64,000 nucleotides of DNA from Prosopocoilus inquinatus (GCA_036172665.1 CM069876.1:2728001-2792000), one strand, 5' to 3'; positions 33,148 to 45,492 are shown, counted from the stretch's first letter. Notes: generated from the sequence alone by a model not told the origin. Made by a program: numbers and translations.

Positions 33148-35407
33148 TCTCTTAAAATAAGCGAGATCCCCATAGTGGCACTCGAAAAATGGACAGCCAG
33201 TATACGAGCCTCTTTTAGTCGCCTAAAATTGAATTTTTTAGTGCTTAAACTTCCGCAGTCTAGTCATGACTTATAGTGTTACAAACAATATCAAAAGTGC
33301 TAAAATTTCTTAAAAAAAAAATATTTTACTAATTTTATCTTGCCTAAATCTATACAGTGTTTCTTTAACCGTGGCCATTGAGATTTACATGCTAAAAAAA
33401 TTTCCTCGTGTTAACTTACGTTCTGCTAAAATTTTTGACCAATTTTGGTCTCTAATAGAATCAATTATACAATTTGTTACAAAATACACATGACCAGAAT
33501 AAGAGATTAGTGATTAATTTAATTATTTTAATATTAAAATTGGAAATTATTAACGAGCAAATACGAATTGAGTAGGTTCACGTCAAAAATTAATTCGTCA
33601 CTCAAACATTTAAGACGATAGTGAATAATTCCTCTCTGATGTTAACCTATTCGATCAATTTTGTTCATTAAAAATTTCAAACTTTAAAATAATAATAAAC
33701 ATTAATTAATTAATGATGTACCTGTTATTCTGGGAAGGTGCAATTTGTAATAAATTATGTAGCTGATTATTAGAAACTGAAATTTGCTTAAAACTTTGTG
33801 CAAAACATACGGTTAACATTAGACAAAACTTTTACCGTGTAAATCCCTATGGCCAGAGTTAAAACAAACTGAATAAAACATGTTTTCGCTTTAATGAATA
33901 GTTTAAACAGCGATCGCTTTACTTATACGCGTATCTTTTACATTCGCTTTTAGTTATTCTTCCGTTTACTTTTAACGTTAAAATAGCTAGAAAAATTAGG
34001 CTTAAATACTTATTGTAGAAAGGTAGATAATATTTCGGAAATGTTTCAAATATAAAACTTGTTTAACACATTGTACTATAGAACATGAAGTCAAATAACG
34101 CCCCAAACAATAAAAAAACTTTCAAGTTTTCTATATACGTGCACAGTTGCAATGTTTCAACGATATTTATATTTGATGAAACTCCGGTTCGAATAAAAAA
34201 ATATCTATTGTAAGATGTACTACAACGAATATTTTTTGTTCATTCTCGACACTTCCCTTAACATCGTAGTTCCGAAATAATTTATGCACAACACTAAAAC
34301 CTGGCAATTTGCCACTTTGCATTAAACAGCGGCTAATTTATCGAGCGTAGCAAAAATTTCAACTAAACTGGAAACGTACTCGTTATTCCGTCGTCTGCAA
34401 AATAAACTATAAATCACGCGTCGATTTCTCAGTTTATTAAATCTTTGAGCAGCGTATAATTGCGGCACACACGGCGACATAAATCATGCTCAACAAAATG
34501 GCATTTATCAGCCGACTCGCCTATGTAGGCTGCTAATGAACTCCTGCTAGGTTGGCTTTGTAATTCCTTCTGTAACCGTAGTCAGTTTGATTAAATGAAT
34601 AACCACTAACACCACTTCTAATTATTTGTAATATTTATAATAAGGCACGCTGATAGAACCAGGAATGCTGAATACAAATTACTGAATTAATTGAGTCACG
34701 CAGTAAAAGCTTTCGCCTTACCTTACTTATAATTAGGTGAATTTTGATATATACTAGAATCAAAACTACTTCTTTTGCAAGGCAAAACTTTAATCTCAGT
34801 TTAACTTGAAGACTTCCGCGGTCGTCGTCCATAATTGAATTGGCTTCCGGTTGGAATTGCGTCGCACTAATTGCTTCTATTGCCATCATTTCGTTGCTGG
34901 TTCTCGTTAATCGTCGAGAACAGCAACACCACCCTGAGGAAGTCCATCTGCAATGAAGAACGAAGCGACGGCAGTAGAAGAAATTAGTACGATGGGGTTC
35001 CGACCGAAAACTAATTCAATTAAAAATTTAATCTGTTTTAAAACATGATGAAGGTGTAACTGGAACTGTCAAAGTTTCACCAGTGCGCTAAAAAGACATG
35101 CCACCAGTTTAAATGGACGCCATGTTCGAAATGGTATCTATTACGAGTTATGTCCGTGCTACAGGTGATATTTCTTGTACAAAATTCGTGAAATAATGAC
35201 AGAGAAGTGTTGAATTAAGCACTAAACATTCACTATGGTAACCTGAATCTGTCACTTTGTTCAAAATTTACACGAAAATTATCATCGTGTAAAGCAGGCA
35301 TTTAATACATTTAACTTTTCAGCATTACTTCAAGTATTGATCTTCAAGTATTGATTGCTTCATTGAATCGCTGATGATTTAACCATGTACCATGTGCCAA
35401 CCATGTA
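33148..35407. other. No recognised gene
   Basis: AT-rich sequence. The 84-codon minus-strand frame at 34635-34889 has a somewhat ordinary composition but matches nothing I know and has no flanking splice context that I can defend. Confidence 0.5.
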
Positions 35408-35675
35408 GGCTTAAAGTTTTTTTTAATAATTTGCCTAATTATAGAACTAATTGTACAGATGTAAAAAAACTTAAGCGTCATCTTAAATCGTTTCTGACGG
35501 ACCACTGCCTTTAGTCCACTGAGGAAGTTTGCCCGTGACTGTGATACTTATTTCATTTTTTGATTTTTGTTGTTTTGATTGGTTTTTGTTTTGTCTTATT
35601 ATAATCTGCTTATGACTTGTCCGTCACATGAAATGTATGTTCTTTACGGACCAATAAACTATTATTATTATTATT
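35408..35675 (+). mobile_element. LINE 3' end with (ATT)n tail
   Basis: The plus strand reads LKVFFNNLPNYRTNCTDVKK and continues LKRHLKSFLTDHCL before a TAG, the usual C-terminal pattern of Jockey/CR1-like reverse transcriptases (LK..LK.FL....). A roughly 160-bp 3' untranslated stretch follows, with AATAAA at 35652 and a terminal (ATT)n run. It is a strongly 5'-truncated insertion, and nothing upstream is recognisable. Confidence 0.6.
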
Positions 35676-35897
35676 AACATATCTTTTATGATTTAGAAAA
35701 AAATATTTTTCAAATAGTTACAGAGGTAACTAACAGAAAAAGAATGAAATGAACTGGTAAAACCCAGTGATTAAACGAAGACATTTACTTGTAATTTTCA
35801 TTACACAAATATAAAGTACAATGAAGTCAAAATTTCTTCACGTCACCCAGCTGATGAATATTAAAAAAAAAATAGCATGATCGAGGCGATCAGATAT

Positions 35898-37269
35898 CAG
35901 GGTTGGTAAGTTTAAAACAAACTGTTTAAAACATAGTGTTTAAAACATGTTTAAAATACCGAATTAAAAACATACCATGTTTTAAACATGTTTTTTTTTG
36001 ATAATGTTTTAAATTCATTTTTTATAATTTTAAGCCAAAATAGAACTCTTTTGATATAAGTGCTTTATTTTTGCAACGTAATACTATGTAACCAGAAATT
36101 AATTGTTTAGGGTCTGTATTTCACTGACAGATTAACTTTAAACTTTAGTTTGTTCTCATATTAATTGTTTTAATTATTGTAGACAATGCGTGACTGAGCT
36201 GATGACGTGATGACTACACCTTAGCTCTGATTTGAACTAAATTTAAATTGCATTAGATTGATTTTATAATCCATTCATTAATAATTACTGATCACTAGAA
36301 TAATACTTATATTGTACAATTTTAAAATACCTTTTCAATATTTAACCTTTTATTAATACATTAAGTTTTGAAACATACTGGGTCCTCCGCTTCCCTGTTC
36401 ATACTATGGGCTACGGGATGAGTTATTATGTAGCAAACTGGCTTGAATTTGTCAATGATATTGCAATGTTAGGTCATAAAGTGATCGTAGGATGTCGCTG
36501 TTTAAACTATTTATAACGTTATCGTTTCATTTGTCTTCATTCAATGTCTACCGTGTGTCCCAAGGCTGTATATTCGCCCTTCTAGAATTTTAAGGTTTAT
36601 TTAAAATTTGAAAACTATGAATCAAACAAAAATTTAATTTGAATTTTCAGACATATACCTACTGGATTTTTTGTTTCGCCGGAAGTATTATCAACTTTGT
36701 TATTTTAAATTGAACGTCCTACATGTTTTTACATATTTGAAACTTTTGTTTTCCAGTATAGATAGCCACGAGTCATGTATTTTAGTTCTAATGCGATCAA
36801 GTAATTTGAAAAAAATACTTCTTTGGATTGTATTTGAGTTTAGTTTTTATTGGGAATGTTTTTCTTAGTATGTTGATACCAAATACTTCATACTTTCTTT
36901 GAAAATCATTTAAAACACCGCGACCGTAGATCCTAAATAAATCAAGCTCTGCCTTAAATGATTTAAATTATTATTAAAGTACATACATTATTTTTAAAAG
37001 GGTACATAATCTAACATTACAAACTTTCACCTTTCTTTTAATTAGAGATCGAATTTTAATAAATTCTTCTTTTTACACAAATATCAAGTAATAATAATAA
37101 TATATATCTTTTTATGTAAGCTGTAAGGGCAATTTAAACATTTAAAAGTTGTTTTAAATAGCTGTTTTTTTTTTGTTTAAAACATGTTTAATTTAGGGTC
37201 AATTTTAAACATGTTTTAAACAAAAAAAACTGTTTAAAACAAAAAAAAACAGTTTTTTTTCCAACCCTG
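35898..37269. mobile_element. hAT-family non-autonomous element (1.37 kb)
   Basis: The perfect 8-bp duplication TCAGATAT flanks it (35890-35897, 37270-37277). Ends are CAGGGTTGGTAA and (reverse complement) CAGGGTTGGAAA, a classic hAT-style terminus. Both subterminal zones are packed with GTTTAAAAC and ACATGTTTAAA blocks. No transposase is visible inside; the 65-codon open frame is chance. The interior includes copy B of the dispersed 45-bp motif. Confidence 0.8.
36463..36510 (+). repeat. Dispersed ~45-bp motif, copy B
   Basis: GCAATGTTAGGTCATAAAG followed by TGATCGTAGGATGTCGCTG and TTTAAACTAT. Shares the last block with copy C at 42182. It lies inside the hAT element. Confidence 0.6.
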
Positions 37270-37659
37270 TCAGATATCCTTTGGAAGGACCCTACTTTCT
37301 CGCTCTTGTCATGCTTTCATGCCGAGTCCTTTTTTAAAATATCTTCAGGAAAAGCATTTAATTGTGTAAGTGTAAAGTTTATGCAGTCTCAGATTGAATT
37401 AATGACAAATAATTTTTGTGTTAAACATGTTCGAATTTTATTTATGATAGCAACAGTTTAGGCACGTCATCGCGCGACTAGTTGTTGAGTTACATTCTTG
37501 CTGAAGAGGACCGAAGTAAGACCGAAGCAGTTGTACAAGAGATGCTCAGGAGGTCCACGTAATAGAAACTGATTTGAAACTAATTTTTTTTCTGTATTTT
37601 ATTTTTGTATGTTATTATTTAGACATGTTCATTTAAAACTTTATTCATTCACGGGAACG

Positions 37660-37790
37660 TTCCCACGGCTAATTTACCGCCGCCTAGTTCGCCGACGGTG
37701 AATTTACCGACGGCCAATTGTGTGCACGTGAATTGGCGACGGTAAGTCAACAGCGGTAAATCGGCGACGGAGAATTGTTCTAGATCACAA
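37660..37790. repeat. GC-rich short degenerate repeat
   Basis: The block GCCGACGGTGAATT and variants (ACCGACGGCCAATT, TTGGCGACGGTAAG, ATCGGCGACGGAGAATT) recur at 17-25 bp spacing and partly in inverted form around GTGCACGTG. The composition is clearly richer in G+C than its surroundings. It looks like a small diverged minisatellite. Confidence 0.5.
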
Positions 37791-38165
37791 ATTCTCAAAC
37801 TCTTTTTGATTTACCGCTCACTCTGCAGAAATAAAATTTATATAAAGGGATATAATCTGTATTTGGCTGTGTCTCAGGCTACCAAATTTTTGTTATTGTC
37901 CATTTGTTCCTAAAATCCCTTTACTGTTTTGGACCAGCAGTGTTCCTCCCTAGATGTCTGTAATGCTTAGAAGGGGACGGTTGCGCCCAATTCGGAAAAC
38001 CGTTTCCTAGATATTTAACTTCCAATTTTCAGAGTACTTATCAACACATGTGCGAATCGATTTTGCAATTAGAATTTAGTGCTAGGCGTAGTCCATCTTG
38101 CGTTAACCCATGTTCACTATTTTTCAATTGGGTTAGTATAGATATACGAATTTTTTCAATAAGTA

Positions 38166-39220
38166 CAGGGTGTTCATGGGAAATCGCTACAATAGCTAAC
38201 TTTCTTATTTGTATTTTTATGAAGTAACTTAAATTAGGAAAGTTTTAGGACCTTTCCTCTTCGATTTTATGGTACTTCCAAAAAAACAAGTGACAATCAG
38301 GCTTTCGAGATTTTCAATTGTTTTCAACTTTTTTAAATGGAACATTGTTTTTTTTTTATCATGGCATCGCATTGAGGATGTCAAATTAAGTATGTCTGTG
38401 AAATAATATCTCTCAAAGCAGAATATTTCATAAATAATTCAGTCTTGATCTTCGCGAGAAGAAGGGTATCGTTACGATAGTCTTTTTATTCACGAATACA
38501 ATATGGTGTGCTTCGAAACAAGAGAATAAAGGAAGTGTGTTCAAACTGTCAGACTTTTGTGAACTGTCATAATTCAAAATTTGTTTAAATTTAGTTCAAA
38601 CTAAAAACCCTTGTGTCAAATATTGAAACCGCGACATGTTAAAATGTCTAATACCATTATTTACCAAATAATTTATAAAATAGTAGACTCAGGAGGGGAA
38701 TAGTTCAGGGAAGCACTTAATTTGGCATCCTGAACACGATACGCTGAAAAAAAATATAATGCTCCATTAAAAAAAAAAAAAAAAAACAATTGAAAATCCC
38801 GAAAATCTGACAGTCATTTGTTTCTCCAAGGGTGCTATAAAATCGAGCACGGAAGGTCTTGAAACTTTTCTAATTTAGGCTATTTCGTGAAACTTCAAAT
38901 AAAAAAGTTAGCTATTGTAGCCATTTGAACACCAAGATTTTGTTACTAAATCATTTCTAAAATAGTAGGCTTTGGGAGATGATATTTTAGAGACATAATT
39001 AATTTAACATCCTGAACGGGATGCGATGATAAAAAACCTAACATTCCATTAAAAAAAGTTGAAAACAATTGAAAATCTCAAAAACCTGATTGTCATCTGT
39101 TTTTCCGAAAGTATCATAAAAACGAGGAGGAAAGGTCCTAAAACTTTTCTAATTTAAGTTACTTCGTAAAAATACAAATAAGAAAATTAGCTATTGCAGC
39201 GGCTTCCCATGAACACCCTG
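38166..39220. mobile_element. TA-flanked long-inverted-repeat element with a duplicated arm
   Basis: Ends CAGGGTGTTCATGGGAA and its exact inverse, with TA outside (38164-38165, 39221-39222). The left arm (38166 to about 38420) is inverted relative to two tandem right-arm copies (about 38690-38937 and 38938-39220), each including GTTGAAAACAATTGAAAAT or a close variant and the AACTTTTCTAATTTA block. So it is one arm plus two inverse arms rather than a simple hairpin. No transposase is seen. Confidence 0.75.
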
Positions 39221-39559
39221 TATAATATAGCACGGTTCGACTACAGAGCAAAATAGCAAAACAGATTGTCCATGAAAAATGTCGATGGAATCCGATTTCT
39301 TGCCATGTTTTCATTTTTATATGTATTTGTTTTAAATTCAGCTGGTGAAAAAAATTTCGGTATAAATAAATAAAATATCTTTCTAAAGTTAAGAATGCTA
39401 AAGCTCTTAGATCAAAGTAGGCGTCTATCAATAAAATAAACAAAAATAAAATGCCAAATTAACTGTGACACCTCAAAATCTGAAATTGATTTTTGTCTTT
39501 TTAAAAGATTTGCAAAAAAGAAATCTCTTGAAAAATATTGGTTAAAAGTGTGTATACTG

Positions 39560-40670
39560 TGCTGTGCAAAAACTAAAAATATGCGCCCAGTAATGTTTTG
39601 AAAATAACATTAAACCGGATAAGTTTGGTAAAGCTCAGATGCCGGTTAAAGATCTTCAGGAATTGAACAACAAAATTGAATTTAAGCATAAATTAAACAC
39701 TTACCAACAAGTTTAAGAGAGTTCCATAAAATTCAACGTAATTTAAGAAAAAATTCGGAGAAAAATCTTTGTTTGATAAAATCGATCTGGATTTTGAGAG
39801 TAAAGATGCTAAATCTACTGTAATACGGACGGTTTGTAAATCCTTTGATTCTTTTGTGAACTACATTTTAACATAAAGATATTTAACAATTGAAGATAAA
39901 GTTTTTTAAGATTTGTTTAAGTGTATAAGTGAATAATAATAGTCTCCGAAAATGAATCCGAACCGCGGGACATTAGGAACCGTAAATTGAAATATTTAGG
40001 TGTGAAACAAATTTTCTTTTTCGCTATTGTCTGTAAGTCAATGGAAACGTATGCGAATGTGTTTAAAATATGGAAATTTCTTAAAACTGAGACCGTGTTA
40101 TCAAAATTTAAGATTGCAGCTGACATCAAATTAGCAAATATCCTGTTAGGGTTAAATTCACACACTCATTGCATCTCCTTGCACCTGGTGCAAAATAGAG
40201 AAATCTAAATTATACCCATGAGAAGTGACAAGGTCTCCTGAAGGTATTAGACAAAATTTTTCATTGTGGATTGAAGATGGGAAGAAGAAAGTTATTGTAT
40301 AAAATTGATTATTTGTTTTCGATAATGACACTAGAATTTCTGAAATATGCCTAGAAACTTTTGTGGATATTATTTGATGTATAACTACAAAGATTTAATT
40401 TGCCAATTTCGTACAGAATTTCTTGATTTAGAAATTATTAAATTATTACATTATAACATCCAAAATACATGCAGCCTTTTACCATATTGTAGATTTTTGG
40501 GAAATAGTAAACTATGCCTGGGAAAATATAAATAACGGAACAGGCTTCAGAAGCAGTGTGCAAGAGATATAAGGTGACTGAATCATATCCAGTCTATTTC
40601 ACAAAATTGCAATCTTCTGTTTATTTTTATAATTATTCTTGTAAAATGTTAATTTTTTGAAATTATTTGT
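39560..40670 (+). pseudogene. Fossil of an uncharacterised CxxC protein family
   Basis: Shifting among plus-strand frames gives a consistent series: GVKQIFFFAIVCKSMETYAN; FKIAADIKLANILLGLNSHT; SPCTWCKIEKSKLYP (a CxxC) then SPEGIRQNFSLWIEDGKKK; HAAFYHIVDFWEIVNYAWE; and EQASEAVCKRYKV followed by YPVYFTKLQSSVYFYN. I recall this order from uncharacterised multi-copy arthropod and cnidarian proteins (ADLKLINILLG...PCPYC...EQASE..H..F...YKV). Their function is not established. Several stops and frameshifts show that this copy is dead. Multi-copy occurrence hints at a mobile-element protein, but that is inference. Confidence 0.5.
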
Positions 40671-41304
40671 ATCAATTTGACTTGATTATTACTTCATTAC
40701 TTGATGACTTAAAATAATCGTTAAATTATTTTCATGGTGCTTTTTCTCTATCAAATAGGACAAATCGAATCCTGTCGATAAAATTCATAGAGAATTCTTT
40801 TTGGAATTTGAGTCCGTAGCCGAACCGTGATACTGGATGCCTCATAACGTATGGGGGAAATTAATAGCAAAGCTAGGGGAGTTAATACTAAAGCTTCTTT
40901 TTTCTTAATAAATTTTTGACAAAGAAAACACTAACTAAAAAGTTACAAGGAACCTAAAGTGAAATTAATTAACAAGCAATCTTTGCTTCCAGTAGCGACA
41001 TTTTAGGTTTTAAATTCAAATTTGGGGTTTTTAAGAGTTGTATAGTTGTTTAGATGAAACAATTATGAAAACAAAATAATAACTTAAAAGTTATTCAATT
41101 TTTTAATGCACAAAACGTGATGTTCATATTGTTGGGAATCGCTGACTAATTAAAATAAAACTGGAAAACAGGTCCACGTAGACATCTTATCTTATCTTAA
41201 GTATATGATGGTTTTGATAAATTAAGAGTTAATTTGATAATAACATTTGGGGGTGTAACGGGGTGTATTTTTGTGTTTATAAAGTGTTTCATGGTTTTGT
41301 TACT

Positions 41305-41476
41305 TTCAAACCTCCTCGCCGTTGAAGGCCAAGCAGTGTCGAATTACATCCCCAACACTAAAAAATTCCTGAAGTAAGTAACGACCACCTCTGAGAAATA
41401 TCTCCAGCGGGGCGTGAACCCACGACTTTACGTTACGTTACAAGGCCGGTCCTCCCTTACCACTGGACTCTTCAGG
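41305..41476 (-). mobile_element. tRNA-derived SINE, tRNA-Thr-like head
   Basis: On the minus strand a tRNA-like head (41476 to about 41405) has an A-box-like block TCCAGTGGTAAGG, an anticodon-arm-like GGCCTTGTAACG (loop centre TGT, as in threonine tRNA), and a B-box-like GGGTTCACGCC. The arms no longer pair properly, so it is not a working tRNA. A roughly 100-bp body follows with TTAGTGTTGGGGATGTAATT and CGGCGAGGAGG. The transcripts of such elements are made by RNA polymerase III from the internal boxes. Confidence 0.6.
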
Positions 41477-41719
41477 CGTTAAATTTATTATTATAATTAA
41501 TTTTAAATAAAACAAAATTTATAATTTATCTAACCCTGAAACGAATGCGTTTTGGATATTATTATAAGAATATAAGGACGTAAGAATGTAAGGATTTTAT
41601 TTTGGCACGTCCCTTAGCTTAAGAGAAAATAACTCAAGTAGATAATGTGTTTTTTTTTAAACAAATTTAGTTAAGAGTATTCGCTTTACACAACTGTCAA
41701 ATTTTATGGTTTATATCTG

Positions 41720-42035
41720 AAGTAACTTTTTGGACTTCAAAAGCAACACACATTTCGCTAAGAAGCCACATCTACTCTCTTTGATTTTCTATTAATTTAG
41801 AATAATGGTCTCCAGTTATTCTTTGGCCCTTTTCTAGATAATCGATCGTAATTACTCCACGGGTATCCCAAATAACTCTAACAAGAATGTTTCCAGCGGA
41901 TTCTTGAATTTAAAATTTCTTCAGCCTGGAAAAAACCATTATGTTTCAACTCTATCGATACTGTTTCGTTTCTGGGTCGTAAAAATGTACCCCAGTTTCA
42001 TCCATGGTCGTAACATGGGTCCACTTGAAGAAGCA
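41720..42035 (-). pseudogene. Mariner transposase fragment
   Basis: The minus strand reads THVTTMDETGVHFYDPETKQ, the block around the first catalytic aspartate of mariner transposases. After frame changes it gives NSRIRWKHSC and RVIWDTRGVITIDYLEKGQR and then ITGDHYSKLIENQRE, the usual following sequence (W D..G...IDYL.KG..I....Y..L). The N-terminal part and the other two catalytic acids are not recognisable. It is a different mariner lineage from the three copies at 48-61 kb. Confidence 0.65.
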
Positions 42036-42181
42036 GTGTCAGTATTTAAAAAGAAATAAATTTGTAGCGCAAAAAAAATTATTTCTCTTATAGTGCCCAG
42101 GCTCGCTTAAAAGAATTTTAAGCCCAAACTTTATTAAAAAATTTTGTCGCAAATCGTTTTTTTTTCTTTGTCAATCCTAAT

Positions 42182-42230
42182 ACAATGTTAGGCCAAGCGA
42201 ACAATCGTAGGATGTCACTGTTTAAACTAT
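42182..42230 (+). repeat. Dispersed ~45-bp motif, copy C
   Basis: ACAATGTTAGGCCAAGCGAA, then CAATCGTAGGATGTCACTG and TTTAAACTAT. Same block order as copies A, B and D. Confidence 0.6.
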
Positions 42231-42954
42231 CTAAATTTTATTGTTAAAAAGCATGAGTTCCATGGCAATACTATGCAACCATTCAGGGAAAATGGAAATG
42301 TTCTTGACATGAACTTCTAAAATAGTTAATAATGTCCAACAAATTATGTAAAACGATCCGTCGAAATCTTTGCGGCACAAGAAACAGCTACATCCATGAC
42401 TATTTGTATTTGCCACACAATTCTAAAAGAAAAACTTTGCTTACAGTCTTATAACCTGCAAGCTTATCACAAATTATTACCACCAATTTTAATGGGATAT
42501 CACAAATTTTAATGAGATATGTAGCTCGAAATTTATAGTGGTCAGATGAAAATCTTCACATCTCCCAAGAACTCTACTACATCCTTTTAAAGTTAGGGTT
42601 TGTCATTTCTCAAAGAAGGATAATCGGTTCCATATTTATTCGTACCATAGGCCGCCACACACAAAGATACTTTCGGATGCTTTTGGCTCGGGACATACTT
42701 GGCGTGCAGATTTGGCTCGTGTGTTTAGAGAGAAAAGTCTTCGCTTCAAGTTCACAGGTAAAAAGGTGCATCCAGGCTCGCGAGCCTAAATTTCTGTTCC
42801 AAAACTATGAGAGTTGAGCAATAAGTAAGAATTATGCTTCGTGGAGTATGAGATTATGCATTAATAACAGCGAAACACATGTATGAACATGTTCTCGTAT
42901 ACAATGAGCCTGTGAAGAATGAAATCTGATGCAGTTTTTGTAGCAAGTCGGAAT

Positions 42955-44430
42955 GATTGGGTCAAGAAAAACGATGAAGTATGTTAAACATTTGAGAATC
43001 TTTTGTTGTAAAGCTTTCTACCGGAATGATGATATGAAAAGGAAGAAGTTTGAAGTGAGATCAAAGCAAGCGATTTTCTTTGGTAATTCGAGAAGCAGTA
43101 AGGCTAATCGAGTCTACGACATAGAAAAAAGAGAGATACGAGAGAGCAAAGATATAGTATTTGTTGAGGATGAACATAGAACTGAAATAGGTGGTACAGT
43201 TTTGCAAGAGCCTGAAGAAAATGTCTCGAATTAGATGGAGCAAGCGGAAGAAAATCTAATTTCGGAGAACGCAAATGTGAATGCAAACAGAGAAAAAAGA
43301 GGAAAACGACGGTGTGATACAAATAAAGTCATACGAGAAAGAAGGGAACGCGAAAGACATGAAAATGAACGGCAATTACAAGTTTAGGGTGTGAGAAGAT
43401 CAACAAGAGATAGGAAGGTAAATACGAAATATGTCGCAAATATGACAAGAGAAGAAGACGCAGTACATTCAAGAGAGAAAAATAAATGGAAAGAGGCAAT
43501 GAATAAAGAATTAAGAATACATGAGAATTGTAAAACATGGAAAATAGTAGATGGAGCGAAAAATGAAAAAGTGATCCGAAGTAAGTGGGTTTTTACGAAC
43601 AAATGTAATGGCGAAAATGTGAAATATAAACAGCAACTAGTAGCTGATGGGTCTAAACAAAAAATGGAGAAAGGTTATGAAAATTCATATAATCCTGTAA
43701 AGAAGAAAGGGAGTTTTCGGAGCATTATTAACGATTGCAGCTGTGAAAGATTACAAAGTAGTCCGATTCATAGATGTAGAAGTAGCCTACTTAAGTGGCG
43801 AATTGAATAGAAAGGTATCTGGCATCCCCCAGACGGTATCAAAATTGAAGGAAGGTAGACATTACTTGTGAATAAGAGCCTGCATGAATTATCTGGCTGG
43901 TACGAGAAATTGGTGGAGATTTTAAAGAAAGCAGGATTAAAACCGACCTAGACAGATCCTTGTATCTTCATTAGAGAAAAGAGGAGTGAATTTATAGCCG
44001 TTGGATTTTATGTAGATGATTGTGTTGTTGTTGGTCAGAATAAAGGAGCGATAGACGAGTTGCTGATACACTGTCAAAATTGGTAACTCAGTAATTAGTT
44101 GTAAAACAAAAAAGCAAAAGATTGTTACACTGTCGACCATGGAATCAGAACTTGTTAGATTATATGAAGTAGTATCGTTGGTTAGCAGGTTTATTAGAAG
44201 AATTAGAACAACACGAATTAGTTCTAAGACCAATATTAATAAACACAGACACTAAATCAAAGATCAACTGCAGAAGCAAACACATTCATAGGAAATACCA
44301 ATTTGTAAAAGATGAAGCTGATGAAAATGAATAAAATTGGCAGAGCTAGAAACAGATTTGATGACGAAGGATGCTGAACTGTTGAGGAGACTTATTTCAA
44401 TATTAGGATTAGTTATAGGAAAATTTGCAA
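42955..44430 (+). pseudogene. Ty1/copia retrotransposon pol fragment
   Basis: Fragments in the copia order, across several frames: the integrase end (KFEVRSKQAIFFGNSRSSKA then NRVYDIEKREIRESKDIVFV); the RT start (KWKEAMNKEL, NCKTWKIV, VIRSKWVFTNK, KYKQQLVADGSKQ); the first RT aspartate block (FIDVEVAYLSGELN); the catalytic box GFYVDDCVVVGQNK; and RNase H (IVTLSTMESELVRLYEVV, ILINTDTKSKI, KYQFVKDEADEN and finally LMTKDAELLRRLISILGLV). Multiple stops and frameshifts make it inactive. Gag, protease, the integrase core and LTRs were not found nearby. Confidence 0.8.
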
Positions 44431-44579
44431 CGCAAAGGGGAGGAAGTGATGACGATCGCGTAGCAAATGTTTAAGTGAACCAGACAGGCCAGAAAAAAAT
44501 AGCAGTTGGTGATATAAAAAAAAACAATCAATCGAAAAAAACAGTTATGGTATTCTGTAAAAAAAAAAACTTACTGAAG

Positions 44580-44703
44580 CCCAGTTTTACAATAACGGTT
44601 TAACTTTGAGCCTAAGCTTAAATCCTTCACAATAATTGTTGAAATAATTGTTGCTAAGGGTTTAAGCCTCAGCTCAAAGTTGAGCCCCATTTGTAAAATT
44701 GGA
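44580..44703. mobile_element. Foldback MITE (124 bp)
   Basis: The arms CCCAGTTTTACAA...TTTAACTTTGAGCC...GCTTAAATCC and the inverse of ATCCAATTTTACAA...CTCAACTTTGAGCTG...GCTTAAACCC pair along almost the full length around a short AATAATTGTTG loop. Ends and inner words resemble the GGGCC group at 12743, 45493 and 47423. No clear target duplication. Confidence 0.55.
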
Positions 44704-45492
44704 TTTTAATATTTTACAGTGTTATCAGTTATTTTTCCGATAAAGAATAACAGAATGCGATATCAGTAGAATCTTTTGTTTTGATGGAAACATGAGCTTT
44801 AAGATTTAACTGTTCATCAGTGAGATAAATTTTAATTAAATTCAAGGATTCTTATTGCGTTGTTGTGGAAATCAGAAAATAAATGTCTGCACTTAGGTTT
44901 TATTTCTTCGTCTGCACTTTTAAAAGGTAGATTTAAAACGGGCGCGTAACGGACGCGACCACCTTTCAAGAAACGGGCCAATACATATATTTCAGTTGAG
45001 TTATTTGTGAGCACGGCGTCACACCAAACACTCTCGCCCTTCAATCACGAGCTTAATTCCCGCGCAAGTCGCAGACAAATTAGTAAACCATCCTCAGCGA
45101 GCAGGAATGCGTCGCTAAGTCGTGCCATTTATCTGGTGCCAAGTCGAGAAGCTCACGCATTTTGTTAAATCATATTGTATATCAATAATAAAAGCGAGGC
45201 GATGTGTATCTATGCACAAATTCCGGAGATTGTCTCCGTACTCCGATGCGTTTGCTGCGAAGACGTCGGCGATTAATAAGTGAGAAAGCGCAATTATTTA
45301 CATTACGGGGGCTAGTGCAAACACATGCCTGTGTCTTGACAATTTCCTAAAGCGTTTTCAGAATTTACGAGTTTGCATCTTGCAATGAAAGTGAATATCA
45401 TGCTTGACAAATACGTACATTTTAAACTCAAAATGTCCTTGAACTTGTTTCATTTTTAAAGATTTGCATTTTTCTCACACAAAGACTACTTA

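Noticed and set aside
41405..41476. Functional tRNA-Thr gene on the minus strand
   Set aside because: The anticodon stem and acceptor arm do not pair properly and a SINE-like body follows the head.
43061..43602. Minus-strand frames rich in L, F and S
   Set aside because: They are antisense of A-rich copia pol sequence on the plus strand.
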